From Russula earlei (taxonomy: Eukaryota > Basidiomycota > Agaricomycetes > Russulales > Russulaceae): 64,000 nt of DNA. Shown one piece after another: positions 24,001 through 38,402 of the stretch. The notes beneath the pieces were generated by a model. That model was not told the DNA's origin. It saw only the letters and a list, made by a program, of their open reading frames with translations, and ran no database searches. Each line of letters begins with the position of its first letter. The first letter of the stretch is position 1. The translations under genes and the position numbers were made by a program. The stretch spans positions 1-64,000 of the forward strand of contig JAGFNK010000107.1 of the NCBI GenBank assembly GCA_025769875.1, in the 5' to 3' direction.

Positions 24001-24039
24001 TCTTGGGAGTGTCGACGGCTCACGGCGATGCGCACACAT
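21013..24039 (-). CDS. SUV39/Clr4/DIM-5-type histone H3 lysine-9 methyltransferase
   Basis: Predicted about 794 aa. Exons: 24039-24024, 23927-23640, 23588-23541, 23463-23140, 23072-22455, 22397-21868, 21816-21756, 21706-21610, 21562-21421, a 15-base micro-exon 21372-21358, 21309-21157 and 21105-21013. Such enzymes methylate H3K9 to set up heterochromatin. The N-terminal half is Ser/Pro-rich and disordered, with two SUMO-interaction-like acidic motifs (EIIELSSDDD, PIVLDSDDE). A Cys-rich pre-SET domain follows (GCDCEGYCDPKSQTCSC..CNDLCGC..CRNR). The SET domain has GWGVFAGRQ, a FTRFLNHSCDPN cofactor/knot motif and FSYTGYD. A post-SET tail CLCGAKRCKGYMF completes the zinc site. The first exon (MCAHR) is the least certain part. 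The 22398-22454 intron is inferred from strong splice sites; its length is a multiple of three. Confidence 0.9.
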
Positions 24040-24234
24040 TGAACTTATTCGAAAAAGCAGCAAAGGTAGGGGATGTAGAGAGGATGTAGTTTGCTTTCAA
24101 GCATACAATACAACGTATCTGATGAGGCACTCGACGCGACAGGCCTAAGGTCACATGACTGACCCGTCTGGTAAAACGAAGTCGGATGTATATTTTGTGG
24201 TGTACTCTATCGACTATCCCCAAGCTACGGTGCT

Positions 24235-24988
24235 TCAAACGGATTCTATTCGAGGTAGCGCATGAGTTTCCAATAAAAGGCATGACGCAAAATCAAACTC
24301 GACACCGACCTTGAAGAAGGTTGTTGAACTTGTTAATGCGCGAAGAAATACTGAGGTCGACGGTCTTCTCTCCAAAATCGACTATCAGACCACCCAGTAC
24401 TGAAGGGTTCACCTAAGTAACATCAGCTGGTCGTCGTTAATTGCGCAAGCTATCGTAGCGTACTTTGTTTGTCAGCTTCAACGACTTCGCCTGTTGCGCA
24501 GTTTGGGATTGCTTCAGTGTGGCTTCCAGGCGGAACAAGACATCTTTTCCGAGAGGGGAAGCCGAGGTGACAATGACTTCGAGTTCGCCTCTGTGCTTGG
24601 CCACCAACTCATTGAATCCTTCTATAACTCCTGCCGTTTCTACCAACCGTCCATTCTCCGACAGCAAGGCGAAAAGATTCTTCGTGATGTCTGAGACGGG
24701 TTCCTTCTTTGCCCCTGTACCCTCCGCGCGCGCAAAGAGGGAGGGAAGACCCGCCATTCGATCTTTGGCAGAAAGTGTGGGATTCGTGACAAAGTTCTTG
24801 AGGTTTGGGATGTCCTCAATGGACTTGGAAATGGCGTTGAGCTCGGTTTGGACCTTCGTCAGGACCTGCGGTGATTTGGCGAGCGCAGCCGAATAAGCAG
24901 CATTGGCGTATTTGAGAGCAATTCCAGATGATGCTCGCCGTCCTGAACCGACTGTAGGGGCGTATGTGCGAATTAGAGAGAATGACAT
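24235..24988 (-). CDS. ATP5: Mitochondrial ATP synthase OSCP subunit (subunit 5)
   Basis: Predicted 212 aa from three exons (24988-24464, 24412-24310 and 24245-24235). OSCP links the F1 head to the peripheral stalk of ATP synthase in the inner membrane. The presequence (MSFSLIRTYAPTVGSGRRAS) is followed by YANAAYSAALAKSPQ and a helical N-domain. The C-domain has the family signature VNPSVLGGLIVDFGEKTVDLS and SRINKFNNLLQ. The last exon encodes only the final residues (ESV); reading through instead would give a slightly different tail. It lies head to tail with the methyltransferase gene, about 200 bases upstream of it. Confidence 0.95.
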
Positions 24989-25184
24989 GGCAACTATCTA
25001 AAACTCGGAGCGGAATCCGGGAGAACCGGACCAGCGACGTAGTGTGACACAAGGTGACGTGTGACAATTCGTGACATGGCACGTGCTATTAAGTGACCAC
25101 AGAAAAAGGTTGACATTATGGGAGTGCTACACGGACGAAGCATTATAGAAGATGAAGCAGGGCTACAGTAGACGTATTAAAAAT

Positions 25185-28100
25185 CTATCTACGCCTCAGC
25201 TGTCTAGAGTTACCGCCCGGGCTGAAAAAGTCGCCCAGGCATAATTGCCCACGTGTCTTGGTGAGCGCAGCACGTTGATAATGTATGCGCATGGAGAGGC
25301 ATTGTATGGCCCCTTTTGCTCTAGATCTATCGAGATGAGCAGCACGCGTGTCAACTATGTGCGAACAGGAATCATATCCGATGGGTCAGGGAGAAGATGA
25401 CGGAGGGATGGAGGGGACGCACATATCTTGCCGTGAATAGCGTCCAAACGTACCAGGATTTGTTCCAGCGGCAGCGCTTCTTTCTTACGTGGGCTTCCAT
25501 CAGGTGGACCGTGTGCCAACTTTCTAAACACGCTTTCTTCTCCAACGTAGCTCTCGATTCCGGATAAGGCTACGCCAAGTACCGCGATACGCGAAGTGAG
25601 CACGTCGTAGTCCGTCGTCTCACTTATACCGAACTGTCCGTCTGGGTTAGACAGCAGATCAATCAATGGGCCAAGTGGTGGAAGGGCGTAGCACGCCTGA
25701 CAAACAGATTAACAAAAATGCTAGATGGCGTTCTATCGCAACTCACGCGTGAGATTTTCAAGTCTGTAAGAACATGGTAAGCGACAGCACGAGCGATGCG
25801 AAGGCTGCCGGGGCTGCCTCTGGTAAAAAATGACAATAATAATGCCTGGTCGGGGGGCGTGAGAGGTTTCGCAAGCTTCCAACACCTTTTCGGCGACAGA
25901 GGTCTCCTAAAAGCAGCCAGTTACTACTTTGGACATAGCAAACACGGACGGCGACCAACAATTCCGTCCTCGGGCTCGACGGGTAGCCGACGGCATACAA
26001 GTGATATCGAATGAAGGACGCCTCTCCTCAACTCGGTGCTTGTATTCATATCCACGCCAATCAGCAGCAATACTGTCACCAGGTGCGGTAATTGCTCCAT
26101 TGACCACCGACTTGTGATTCAATTCAATGGGATTACTAACAACACCATTTACGATAGCAGGTCAGACTCACGTAGCAAGCCATGCAATCATTTTGACCAT
26201 CGACTCTAAGACCTCGGGTCGGTTCTGAAGGCGTAGAAACGTTGTATCTTGTAGCGGCTGTAGATGGGTACTCAATTCCTTGCGCAGTCCCAAACGCATC
26301 ATTGTTTGAACAAGGAATGCCACCGATAGGGGAGAACCCGGATAAGACTGCGCCCACAGTGGCATTTCGAAGAGGAATTTCCGGCAGAGTCGTCCTAGAC
26401 TCTCGTTCCCGTACCATAAAACTGTAAATATGAGTGCCTAAATACGTGGTCCGACCAGCATAAAACGCACCTTGCTCGCAGAGCCATTCAGCGACACCAC
26501 GAACGACCATATCTTCAGCTGTCAGTATCCCGAACACGGCCTGCATGTACTCAATATCTGTATTTTCAATTCATCGGGATGGCTCAAATGGATCGCCGCC
26601 GGTTGCGCACCTTGCTGCCAGATGGCCTCACTCAACATTTCCAGTGTTGCTGTCTTGTCTTCCGCCGACTCCCATCCGGGGCGGGCTTCGACACCACACG
26701 CAATATCCACGACACCCTCGTGCTCGTTAACGAACACCGAGACTCCAGAAGTACTATGGGTGGCGGCTTGTCCCATTTTCCGGTCAGCATCCAAAATCTT
26801 GCCCACAGCTTCACCCTCTTTTGCACCTAAGAGGCGCTCACGTTCATCCTGCTGTACCTCGTCCTCTGATGCGTTCGCCGCTTTACCAGCACTAGCATCG
26901 TCGATTCGTACGTTGGTGGGGAGAACGCGACTAGTGCCCTCATTCAGCGAGGCCGACTCAGTAGGGGCGGCGGCACCAATGGTTTCCTCCATTGCGTCGA
27001 TGCTGAAATCTGACAAAAGTGTATTGTGATCATGGCCTTCGGCGCGGTTCAATGCATCGATTCCACCGCCAGTACGTGCATCCCTATAGCGCTCGCGTAG
27101 CATGGCCTTGATTGGATCAGCTATCCATGCATCAGGTTTTGGTGCGCGGCTTGAGAGGTTGTGTACATGAGTCAGTTGACAAGAACGGGTGCGTGGGCGC
27201 TTATCAAGAACCGAGTCCGACGTTGGAATGGCTGGAAGTTGGGCAGGGGAGGGGGATGAAGGGCGACGCCAAGTTGAGGTGTCGTTCCTCTTCCAGAATG
27301 GCTCGTCTTCCTCTTCAGAGCTCAATTCTTCCTTTATTGGGGAATGTAAACAGGAATCTTCGCTATCGGACGCCACTTTAGCATGGACATTTGCCCAAAT
27401 TTCTGCAATGATCTCTGCCGTCCTCGTTTTAGAATCCTTGGGAGCAACAACAGAGGCGATTTGTTCCTGCTCTGGTGAACTTGGTGGGGGCGTCACTGGT
27501 TGCACTGGAAGGGGCCCTGCAATTTGTGTGATTGTAGGGTGGGCTTTATCCTTGGAAGGGGAGGGAGTGGGCAGAACGTGTCGAGGTAACGCACTGGTGG
27601 ACATATCATTCAGGTCGACGTCCAAGGCTATCACATCTGTGTCGGTGATAGAGGGTGGCGAAGATCCCATAATAGTGCTCTGCTGACAGGAAGTAAGGGG
27701 GGATAGTGGCCTGTCGGTATCAATTGAATGATGCACCCCAGAGGCAAATCGCAGCGGCGACACGATGTCCACAGCGGCGATGTCACATTTGTAAGTACTC
27801 TGACCATGCCTCCAATTTTGGACGCTCTCCTGTATATCATTTCTACGTTGCAAGGTGATGGGACGAATAGGTGAATACAGTCCAGCTTCACAAGTTTGGC
27901 TTGTCGGAATGATCTCCTCATTTCCCCGCATCTTTTCGGGTGTAATTGGTGCGTGGAGAGGAAGCGGTAACCCATTAGACACGTGACAGTGTCTCTTGTT
28001 TGATGAATGGGACGGGAGGTCATCTGTGGCTGCTCGAGATGCTTGGTAATAGAGGCTAAGAGGGACGCTGCTACTCGTAATGCTAGTTGCATCATCATCA

Positions 28101-28636
28101 TCATCATCAAGCTTCCGTTTGAATGTAGTTACTTCCCGGGGGGGATAAGGACACTCTTTCGGAGTGCTATGCAGCATCGACGAATGATGCTCAGGGGTGG
28201 AATGCAGGGCCAACGTAAAGGAATTGGAGTCATCCTTGAAGGGTGAACACAGCAGATATGTCTCCTTCGTCCGATTCTCAAGTTTTCCCGACCGTTGTCT
28301 AGAGGAAGAATCAGAGGTAGAGGAGCGGGATCGAAGAGGATAGGAGTGAGATGCTAGGAGATGCGGCGGCACGCGGGGTCCACCACTGCCACCAGGAAGA
28401 GAGGATCGCAGCAACGAGGTGTGGACAGGTTCATCTTTTGCTTTATTCCTGCTTCCTTTTGGCCTTCCTCGCTTCCTCTTCCGCTTAGCTACTGCAGGCA
28501 GACTCAAGTCACCAGTCGGAGCTGACTGATGCGATCGAAGGGAGGGTGATGTGTGAAGGGTATCGTCGCTGAACAGTAGAGAGGGCCGACGCTGGAAGAA
28601 GTTGGTAAGTTTGGTCTCCCTGAGGGCTCCAGGCAT
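25185..28636 (-). CDS. Large nuclear-type protein with PIP-like box, AT-hook and conserved helical C-terminus; function unknown
   Basis: Predicted 1,048 aa. Exons: 28636-26611, 26557-26471, 26421-26172, 26135-25956, 25906-25747, 25696-25423 and 25354-25185; all phases agree. The protein opens with KLTNFFQRRP, close to a PCNA-interacting box. Next comes an AT-hook (KRGRPKGSRNK) inside a basic patch, then about 500 residues of Ser/Pro/acid-rich disordered sequence. The exons after the first encode a well-ordered, mostly helical domain with EYMQAVFGILTAEDMVVRGV, MPLWAQSYPGS, TPPDQALLLSFFTRGSPGSL and a closing DTRAAHLDRSRAKGAI. I do not recognise the family. A chromatin, replication or repair role is an inference from the two short motifs only. 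The donor at 25955 (GTCGCC) is weak. Confidence 0.75.
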
Positions 28637-28762
28637 CGTCGACTGGAGACGCACCACGGCAAGCCGCGTTTGAGCGCGTCGCGGGCGTGGGAGATGTATT
28701 ACATAACGGTCGGAACTTATCAGATAATCAGGATGGGTCAGTTTACGCTTGTCTTTCTCATC

Positions 28763-31155
28763 ATGACCCCCATGAGTCCGAATGATGAAGAGGAACATGA
28801 ACCTCTTCTCGTCTCCACTGACCCTAATTCACAATTCCGAATCTCGCCACCGCACGACCTCGTGGAAGAGAGCCGCTCCCATATGGCAGGTAAATCACTG
28901 TTTCTGTTCAGTCCCACTAACCTGGCTTCCTCCAGGATTGGTCCGGTCATCTTCGTATCTTCCCTATGTGTAAGCTCCTGCTTTACTCCCGGTGCATGTA
29001 CTTAAGCTACCGCCCTAGCGCGGTATGACTCTTGCCCCACGTGTTGAGGTCTACACGCAAATCGCTTGCAGAACACTTCATGACACATCCGATCCTTATC
29101 CAGTAATCACCCCACCTTCATCTCTTCATCGTCCCCCCTGTTGCCCATACGAATGCTGTTGTTCACGTTCAGTTTCGAAGCACACTGAATAGATCATTTG
29201 ACGATTGTACTGCAGATCCCAGAGTCCAAGCTCGCGCAGCTCGGATTCAAGCATGCACGTCATCTCTCTCCACCGCTCTTGGATCAGACTAATGCCTCTG
29301 CAGCCGTTAAAACTACGGAGAGCATTCTCAGTGCGGTGACAACAGGTTGGCTCAGCCATATGAGCGACATGTTTGGCCGCAAGCAGATTCTCCTTCTCTC
29401 TATGTTTGGCGCTCTTTTCATGTATGTCAAACCAGCATGGCCTTTGTATCCTGGCTAACCTTGCTCACAGGGACTTCATTTATATCCTTGTTTCCGACCC
29501 ATCCACGCTGTTCGGGAGATATGGAGAGACGTTCATCGTTATTGCACCGCTCGTGGAAGGGATTCTTGGCGCCCAATCAACCTATAATGGCATTGTCCAC
29601 GCGTAAGCGTCCTCCAGAGCTTCTCTAGCCTTTGATGATCATACGTCCTCGTTTCTAGTTATATCACCGATTGTACTCCAGACGGCTCGCGCGCCAAGAT
29701 TTTCTCCACGATGCAGGCTATGCTCAACATTGGAATGGCTTCTGGCCCCTGGGTAGGCCTATACTATTTGAGTTATTGACGAAATCACCAACTGAGAGTA
29801 GACTTCTAGCTTAACGGCATCGTATTACATGCCATTGCTGGGACGACTACTATCTCTCTCTTTGTCCTCGCGATTGCTATCGCAGTAACGAACTTTGCGT
29901 TTGTCCTGTTTATCCTTCCCGAGTCGCTCGCTCGCTCCCGTCGGCTGTCACATGTGCGGTCGCCCGTGGACCAAAATTTGCAGCAACAACCGAAAGGGGT
30001 GGTTCGTCGGATTGGAAAGACCTTGCGTAACATGTCACTACAGTTTCTGCGCCCCGCTGCTCTATTTGTCCCTTCAAAGCTCGAGGGACGGAGAGGGCGA
30101 GATTGGAACCTCACTCTGACCGGCGTAGTTTTGTTCCTCTACATGTTCGCTGATGTGAGCTGCATTCGCATGTTTAATGCGTGGCTGACGGATCCCTTTT
30201 TAGCAAGCGTATAATCTCAAATACCTGTATGTCAAACATGTATACAGTTGGAGCACAGAGCAGGTCTGTGGTTTTCTTCTACTCTGATTATCACTAACAT
30301 ATGTTAATAAGCTCGGCTATTATATGTCCTTCCTCTGGGTTATCCGTGCGGTCAATCTTCTCATCATTCTGCCTCGTAAGTCTCCATTCAAGTTGCGTTT
30401 AAGTGCTATCTTAATTTTGACAGTTATCCTCGCGTACTTTGATCCGAAAGGTGGTGTCCCAATGAAAAACGCCACTCCCACATACATCGCCTCCGCAATC
30501 CGTTTCGACCGGCGTGTCGCTGCTGTATCACTCTTTATGGACGCTTCCGCCAATGTGCTTATTGCTATTTCCCCGACGGCTTCTCAAGCCCTCTTTGTAT
30601 TCCTGACTTCCCTCAACGCTCTCACTAGCGGTGGTCACCCTGCAATCCAGTCCCTTGGAGCTGTAAGTTTACGCGCCATGGGCAAGGGCAACGAGATGGG
30701 CCTAGTTTTCGGCGCATTGGGCCTCTTGAACGCCGCTTCACATATTGTCGCTGTGCGTCCCCACATAGGACGACCTTTAGTTGGACCGCATCGCTGATTC
30801 TTGTGCGGTTGTCTGTTCATAGCCCGGCACATACGCGGCAATTTACGGCGCCACCGTCGCCACCTTCCCCAAGGCGATGTTCATTGTGAGCGCCGCTTTG
30901 TTGTACATCGCTGTTTCCCTCCTCTCCCGCGTGCGACCAGACATTCATGTTCCAACACTGGAGCCTGAGAACACGTTTCTCCCGCGCGCATCCGAATACG
31001 AATATATGGGCGGCACGGGAGAAGGATCAAATACGGATGTCCGGAATCGCTCACGTGATAGGGAATCGGAGCATGAGCACGATGCCTTGCTTACGACGTC
31101 GATGATTTCGCTTGCTACTCAGTCAGATCTGAGGGCAGAGAGTGGCATACACTAG
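28763..31155 (+). CDS. MFS transporter, TetA/HIAT1-like
   Basis: A multi-exon membrane transporter. The cytoplasmic N-terminus is acidic with EPLL, followed by TM1 (IGPVIFVSSLC) joined to RGMTLAPRVEVYTQIACRTLH at 28969/29019. The MFS loop signature appears as GWLSHMSDMFGRKQILLLS. Later helices include TFIVIAPLVEGILGAQST, a YITDCTPDGSRAKIFS loop, FVLFILPESLARSRR, GVVLFLYMFADV and a final helix before a Ser/Glu-rich tail. The substrate is unknown; proton-coupled antiport is typical of the family. About eight introns break it. The junction between about 29160 and 29285 is unresolved: two frames (one with DPRVQARAARIQ, one with IPESKLAQLG) both look partly coding, so a splice site was missed or there is a small indel. 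Confidence 0.8.
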
Positions 31156-31359
31156 CTTTCGTTTCCGTTTTATGAGCCGTGCTTTCTATACTGATATGAA
31201 TAGATAAAGAAATAGACCGTACGTATCGTAATCGTGCTCCTCCAGTCCATCGTCCCTACCATATTAGATATTATTATTTGGACGGCAACGCGTCCTGCTA
31301 AATCATTCCAAAGCCCGTATCAAAGATCGTGATGTTGGGTGACAATCAATCCCATGAGA

Positions 31360-32978
31360 TCACGGGGTGACATGGATCTCTCGTCGCCGGAACGTGCACA
31401 ACAGAGAACCAACAGACGCACACCAAGTCCCGAGCTTCGCAGAAAACTCAGCTATCCAGCAGAGCAACCCGGCGACCCACGTCTTTTTCGCAACATCAAC
31501 AACCGGAGATGCGCGAGTCAGCTCGCAGCGCGACTCCCGGAAGCGCGATGAGGTGAACGTGAAGTGGGGCATTGGATCGGGGCCGGAGCTCGTGCCATAC
31601 GGCGTTCCGAAAGGGATGCGCAATGTCTTGGGCGACGGGGAAGGTTCGGGGAATCGGGGCGTGAGGGGCGCGGGCTGAGCGCGCGTGGCAACAGAGTCCC
31701 AGTCGATCGAAGAAAAGAAGCGGTGTGCCTTCAGTTCATGAATATTCGGACGCTTGGAAGGGTGAAGGTTCAACATCTTTCGTCAGACATGGATGTGAGC
31801 ATGGGTCGACCCAAAGCGGAGAGGAAGATGGAAGGGACAAACCCGTTCTAATAATGTCTGCGCGGCGTCGTCCACCTCGACGGGTTCGAAGCGGTGGGTA
31901 TGCCACTCCCCGAGAGGCCCGAACGGAAACTGCGAGCAAGCGGACCATGAGACGGTGCCTTTCGTCAAATTGACGAATGACGCTGGGACTTACGCGACCT
32001 GTGAGCATAACGTAGAGCAAAACGCCGAGGGACCAAAAGTCGACTCCGTATGAGTACGGCAATTCCAAACGCACTTCGGGTGCTGCGTAGGCCAGGGTGC
32101 CCGTCTTCTCGCGTGTGACGTGATATGGTCCGCGAACATCGCCGTAAGGCTGATGAATCGCAATACTGGGGGGGTTAAAATTGCTTGGCACCGTTTCTGC
32201 ACGGTAATGACCACGGTCGGGAAGTGACAGAGAATTTTTGGGAAAACCTTGGCCAGGCCGAAGTCTGCAAGGACGACATGACAACCGTGGCTCGTGAGGA
32301 GGACATTTGCTGGTTTGACGTCCCTATGTATAATTCCACGCGCATGCAAAACTTCCAAAGCACAAATTAACTCGGCCATGTAGAAGCGAGCAAGGGGGAC
32401 AGGTATGTGTCCTCCGCGAAGGTGAAGGTCATGACGCAAATCCGTTCGGTATAGAGTCTGGTGGACGATAATCAGCCAGACCGGAAGTAGTCATGATTTA
32501 GTAACAGAAAACGCACTGTGAGAAGGTAAAAGTTGATGTCGTCATGCATGCTAGCCTCGAGTGATAGAAACCAGGGGATCCTGGCAACTTTGCAAAGCGC
32601 GTCTTTCTCGCTTATGACTTGCAACAGATTGTCTGAGCGCTTGCGGACGACCTTAAGCGCAAAGATCTTGTTGGTGATCCTGTCCTCCACCATGTAAACC
32701 TTCCCACTGACTCCTTCGCTGATAAGCCTGAGTGGACGGAAGTCCTCGGGTTGCACCAGAGGTGATGCACATATAGAACCGTCCGGCTTTGGAGGGCGCG
32801 CAAGCAGGGGCGCAGTCTCATCAAGAGAGGCATAGGGAGGCGGGGCTGAGTGTACGAACAACGACCGCAAATTATGTCGTTTATCAACTAGGTCGCGAAT
32901 AACGGAAATCGATGGATTAGAGTGTGTCTCTTGTAGCATCTGAACGGGGGTAAGAAACCGATAAACGAGATCAGGCAT
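31360..32978 (-). CDS. Ser/Thr protein kinase, AGC-like
   Basis: Likely exons: 32978-32517, 32457-32248, 32149-31994, then two more ending at the stop at 31360. Kinase motifs appear in order: a modified Gly-rich loop [10 protein letters not shown], the ATP Lys in FALKVVRK, the catalytic loop [11 protein letters not shown], metal-binding [17 protein letters not shown] and [15 protein letters not shown]. The C-terminal lobe ends in [22 protein letters not shown], the usual start of an AGC-type tail, then a Ser/Pro-rich tail. The loop lacks the usual GxGxxG spacing (EGVSG). The junction near 31960-31993 is uncertain because the strong GTAAGT donor gives the wrong phase. Pathway and substrate are not evident. 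Confidence 0.82.
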
Positions 32979-33711
32979 CGGTGAAAGTTTTGGTACGGTA
33001 TCAAGACATTGGCCAGCAAGAGTGGTAGGATAAAGCGTGAATTCCGAGTCTTTTCTTGACGTCGGAGCGGATGGCAGAGTTGGTTTTATATATATATATA
33101 TATATACATAGGAGAATAAGGACAGAACCTACCAGAAGGAGTAATTTAGCGCTACTCGGCTTGATTGCAGTGCTCATGACCGGATTGATTACGAACCGCG
33201 CTGAACCAGACGCCCTACGACGGCTGACTCGCCGCTATTCTTCGACTTACGGCGGTTCTATAGGTTCATGAGCCTGACCTTTCGCATGCCAAAGGAGTTC
33301 ATGCGGAGATAATCTGGAAGTTGGGGCGTATCAACTTGGGAGGGGAAGAGGGAGCTTGAGATGGATGTTCTAAATCAAATCTCTTCCCCTCTGAGCCGGT
33401 CAAAGGTGAAATAGGCACGCGGTGCTCTTGAGGTCGTCTGGATGAGCGCCCCGCCTCAAATTTAAAGCTAACAGGTTTGGAGTCAGAGAGCCTCTGCCAG
33501 AGTACGCAAGGCCTGATTGAGCAAGTGAATGAAGCCCATGACTCGGATCCAGAGTGACACAAATTTGCAGTGCTTGCCAGCGCCAGGGGAAGGGAGGGAT
33601 GCTGATCGATCAGTCCCACTAGTAGGGCTGCGGACCACGGACCGCGCTCAGGGATCGGACCGGGCATCTCGTCGTGCCGCGTCTCACCTCTTCTTCCGTC
33701 CGTGCCAGTGA
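32979..33711. other. Intergenic region with TA microsatellite
   Basis: A (TA)n run of about ten units lies at 33087-33107. It sits between the kinase start (leftward) and the PIG-U start (rightward), so both promoters should be here. The minus-strand open frame that reaches into PIG-U is judged to be a shadow. Confidence 0.5.
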
Positions 33712-35365
33712 ATGGCCTTTGAATTCGCTTTCGCGGTGGCCGCACGAGTCGTGCTAGCGCTCTCTCCCCTGGGTTCATACTTGCAGGACGACGATCAGTT
33801 ATCCTCACCCCTGACGTCCTACTCCCGTCGTAGGCACCTCCCAATACTGTCAGTGGACCGTACGTCCTAACGCTGACATCCCCTAGTACAGGAGGGCATC
33901 TATTTATTCCGCCATGGAGTTGACCCATACTCGGGCGGATCATTCAGACACGTACGTTTTATGTGGCTGGACGTGCGCCACCGATCTCATGGTTTCGATC
34001 CCAACAGTCCCCACTCGCGCTCTCCGTCTTCTCAACCATCGTACCCAAGTCGCGGATACACCCAACGCTCCTGTGGACTTTCTTCGACGCCGTCGGAGCA
34101 TGGGCGCTAGTCAACATATGGCGCTCTCGGAGCAACATCCAGAAAAGCGAGCGAGACATGCGGATCGCGGCCATGTAAGCTTGGGGGCCCTGTTTGCCTG
34201 CTTTCGGTGCTCACATTGTCTGTTCCAACAGCTACCTCATCAACCCGTATATTTTTCTCCCTTGTCTGGCACTCTCAACATCAACTCTCGAAAACACTCT
34301 TCAACTGCTCGTCCTTATGTTCTCCGCGCGGGGTACGCACGATTCTTGGCCCCGTTTGCCCGAATTCTGACGCTGTTTAGGCCAGTCATCGCCCTCTCTC
34401 CTAGCACTCGCCATCTTATCACACCAATCTCTACCTGCAATTGTCCAACTTCCGCCGATTCTCCTGCTCCTTCTTTCGGATCCTCAGTCGCACCTGGCAT
34501 CACCTAGATCGTTCTCACAAAGTCTCTTTAAGTGCCTTCCCTTATTTGTGGAATTCGCCGCGTTTTTTGTCGCTTTGTTGTTCGCGTCCACTCTAGTGGC
34601 CGGGGGCTTGGGATGGGTGCGGAATACCTGGGGAGCGGGGTAACACGCCCTTTTCACCTTTCGCGTTCGCGCCATGCTTGACCTTGAGCTCAGATTCCTC
34701 CTTCCCGACCTGACGCCTAATCCCGGGCTCTGGTGGTATTTTTTCACAGAGATGTTCGACCATTTCAGGCCATTCTTCCTGATGGTATTCTCTGTGAGCG
34801 AACTTCCCCAGGACCTGTCGTCTCCCCTGATTCTATGTGACTGCAGTTGCACATGGCAACATATGTTGCTCCCTTATGCATAAAGTTCCAGTGAGTCTGC
34901 CCCTTCTCTGCGGCACACCCGCACTTATTCTCTTTCTTTTCCAGGCACGACCCTCTGTACGCTACCTTCCTCCTCCTTGGCGTCCTCGGAATTTTCAAGC
35001 CATACCCCACTCTATCCGATCCGGGTCTCTTCCTAAGTCTCTTATCTCTTTTCCCAGAAATATATCCCTGTGCGTGTGTCGCAATTTCGACTACCACGTC
35101 TCCCACTGACACTCAAGCCGTAATCCTGTCGGCAGATCTTCGCTATCCGGTCGTCACGGCGCTTCTGCACCTACACGCCTTTCTGCTTCTCCCACTTTTC
35201 CACCATTTGTGGGTTGGAACTGGTACAGGCAACGCAAATTTCTTCTATGCGAGCACCCTCGTGTTCGGTCTCGCCAACGGCGGCGCACTCCTAGACTGCG
35301 TCTGGGCGGGCCTTCGCGTCGCAATAGGTGAGGAGAAGGACGGGTGGGTGGTTACGCAGGAGTAG
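33712..35365 (+). CDS. PIGU: PIG-U/Gab1 subunit of the GPI transamidase
   Basis: Predicted 402 aa from nine exons: 33712-33829, 33887-33951, 34008-34174, 34232-34332, 34381-34639, 34694-34793, 34847-34890, 34945-35069 and 35136-35365; every phase closes. PIG-U is a polytopic ER protein of the complex that attaches GPI anchors to proteins. Family landmarks are [24 protein letters not shown] near the start, [22 protein letters not shown], and the highly conserved [20 protein letters not shown] with FFLMVF. Later come [20 protein letters not shown] and [19 protein letters not shown]. The protein is almost wholly hydrophobic helices. Confidence 0.95.
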
Positions 35366-35528
35366 GATTTCTTGCACTCATTGGACATGTCGCATGTCAC
35401 GTCACAAAATCACCTTTAAATTCACTTCGTTGTGATGAGACGCCCGCCCAACTACACCAGTTCGCAATTCGTATGCCCAATGCAAGTCGCTCTGGCAGAT
35501 ATGAATCGAGGATCAAAGTATCAGGCCT

Positions 35529-38013
<2,485 letters not shown>

Positions 38014-38104
38014 TGTTTTGTGGTGTTATCATAAGCAACCTATTAGCGCCCGTCCCTATTAGTCGGTCAGCTTAAGTAAGCTACCTATAAGTCAGAACAT
38101 GTAA

Positions 38105-38330
38105 GCATACAAACAATAAAGATTGAAAATTCTTTCAACCTGGGGGTGAAAGTGCTGATTAATGGGAGTCCACACTTTTTTTTTGGTGTCAAAAGACCCT
38201 GATTTGATGATTTCCTCCTTTCTTGGATTTTTGGAGAGGATGTTAGAGTTTGAGTTGTTTGAGTTGGTGCTTCAAATTGGCATCCTTGGCTGATCACATG
38301 TGCTTCTCATCCCTTCTGGTGGACTTTGCT
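38105..38330. repeat. Diverged copy of the sub-terminal sequence of the pogo-like element
   Basis: This stretch and 39757-39950 share an ordered series of matching words, such as GGTGAAAGT, GATTAAT, GGATTTTTGGAGAG versus GGGTTTTTGGAGAG, GGTGCTTCAAAT and AATCACATGT or GATCACATGT. The second copy lies just inside the left terminal repeat of the large DNA transposon. This copy is therefore probably a fragment of a related element beside the aminopeptidase gene. Confidence 0.6.
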
Positions 38331-38402
38331 CCACCAGAGGCCAAGATAGTGAAAATTAAATTATGAAGCTGAGGTGAAGGTCTGAGGGCAGCAACGATCA
38401 GT

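Noticed and set aside
33299..33943. Minus-strand open frame overlapping the start of PIG-U
   Set aside because: No motif, and it overlaps confirmed PIG-U exons on the other strand. Judged a shadow frame.
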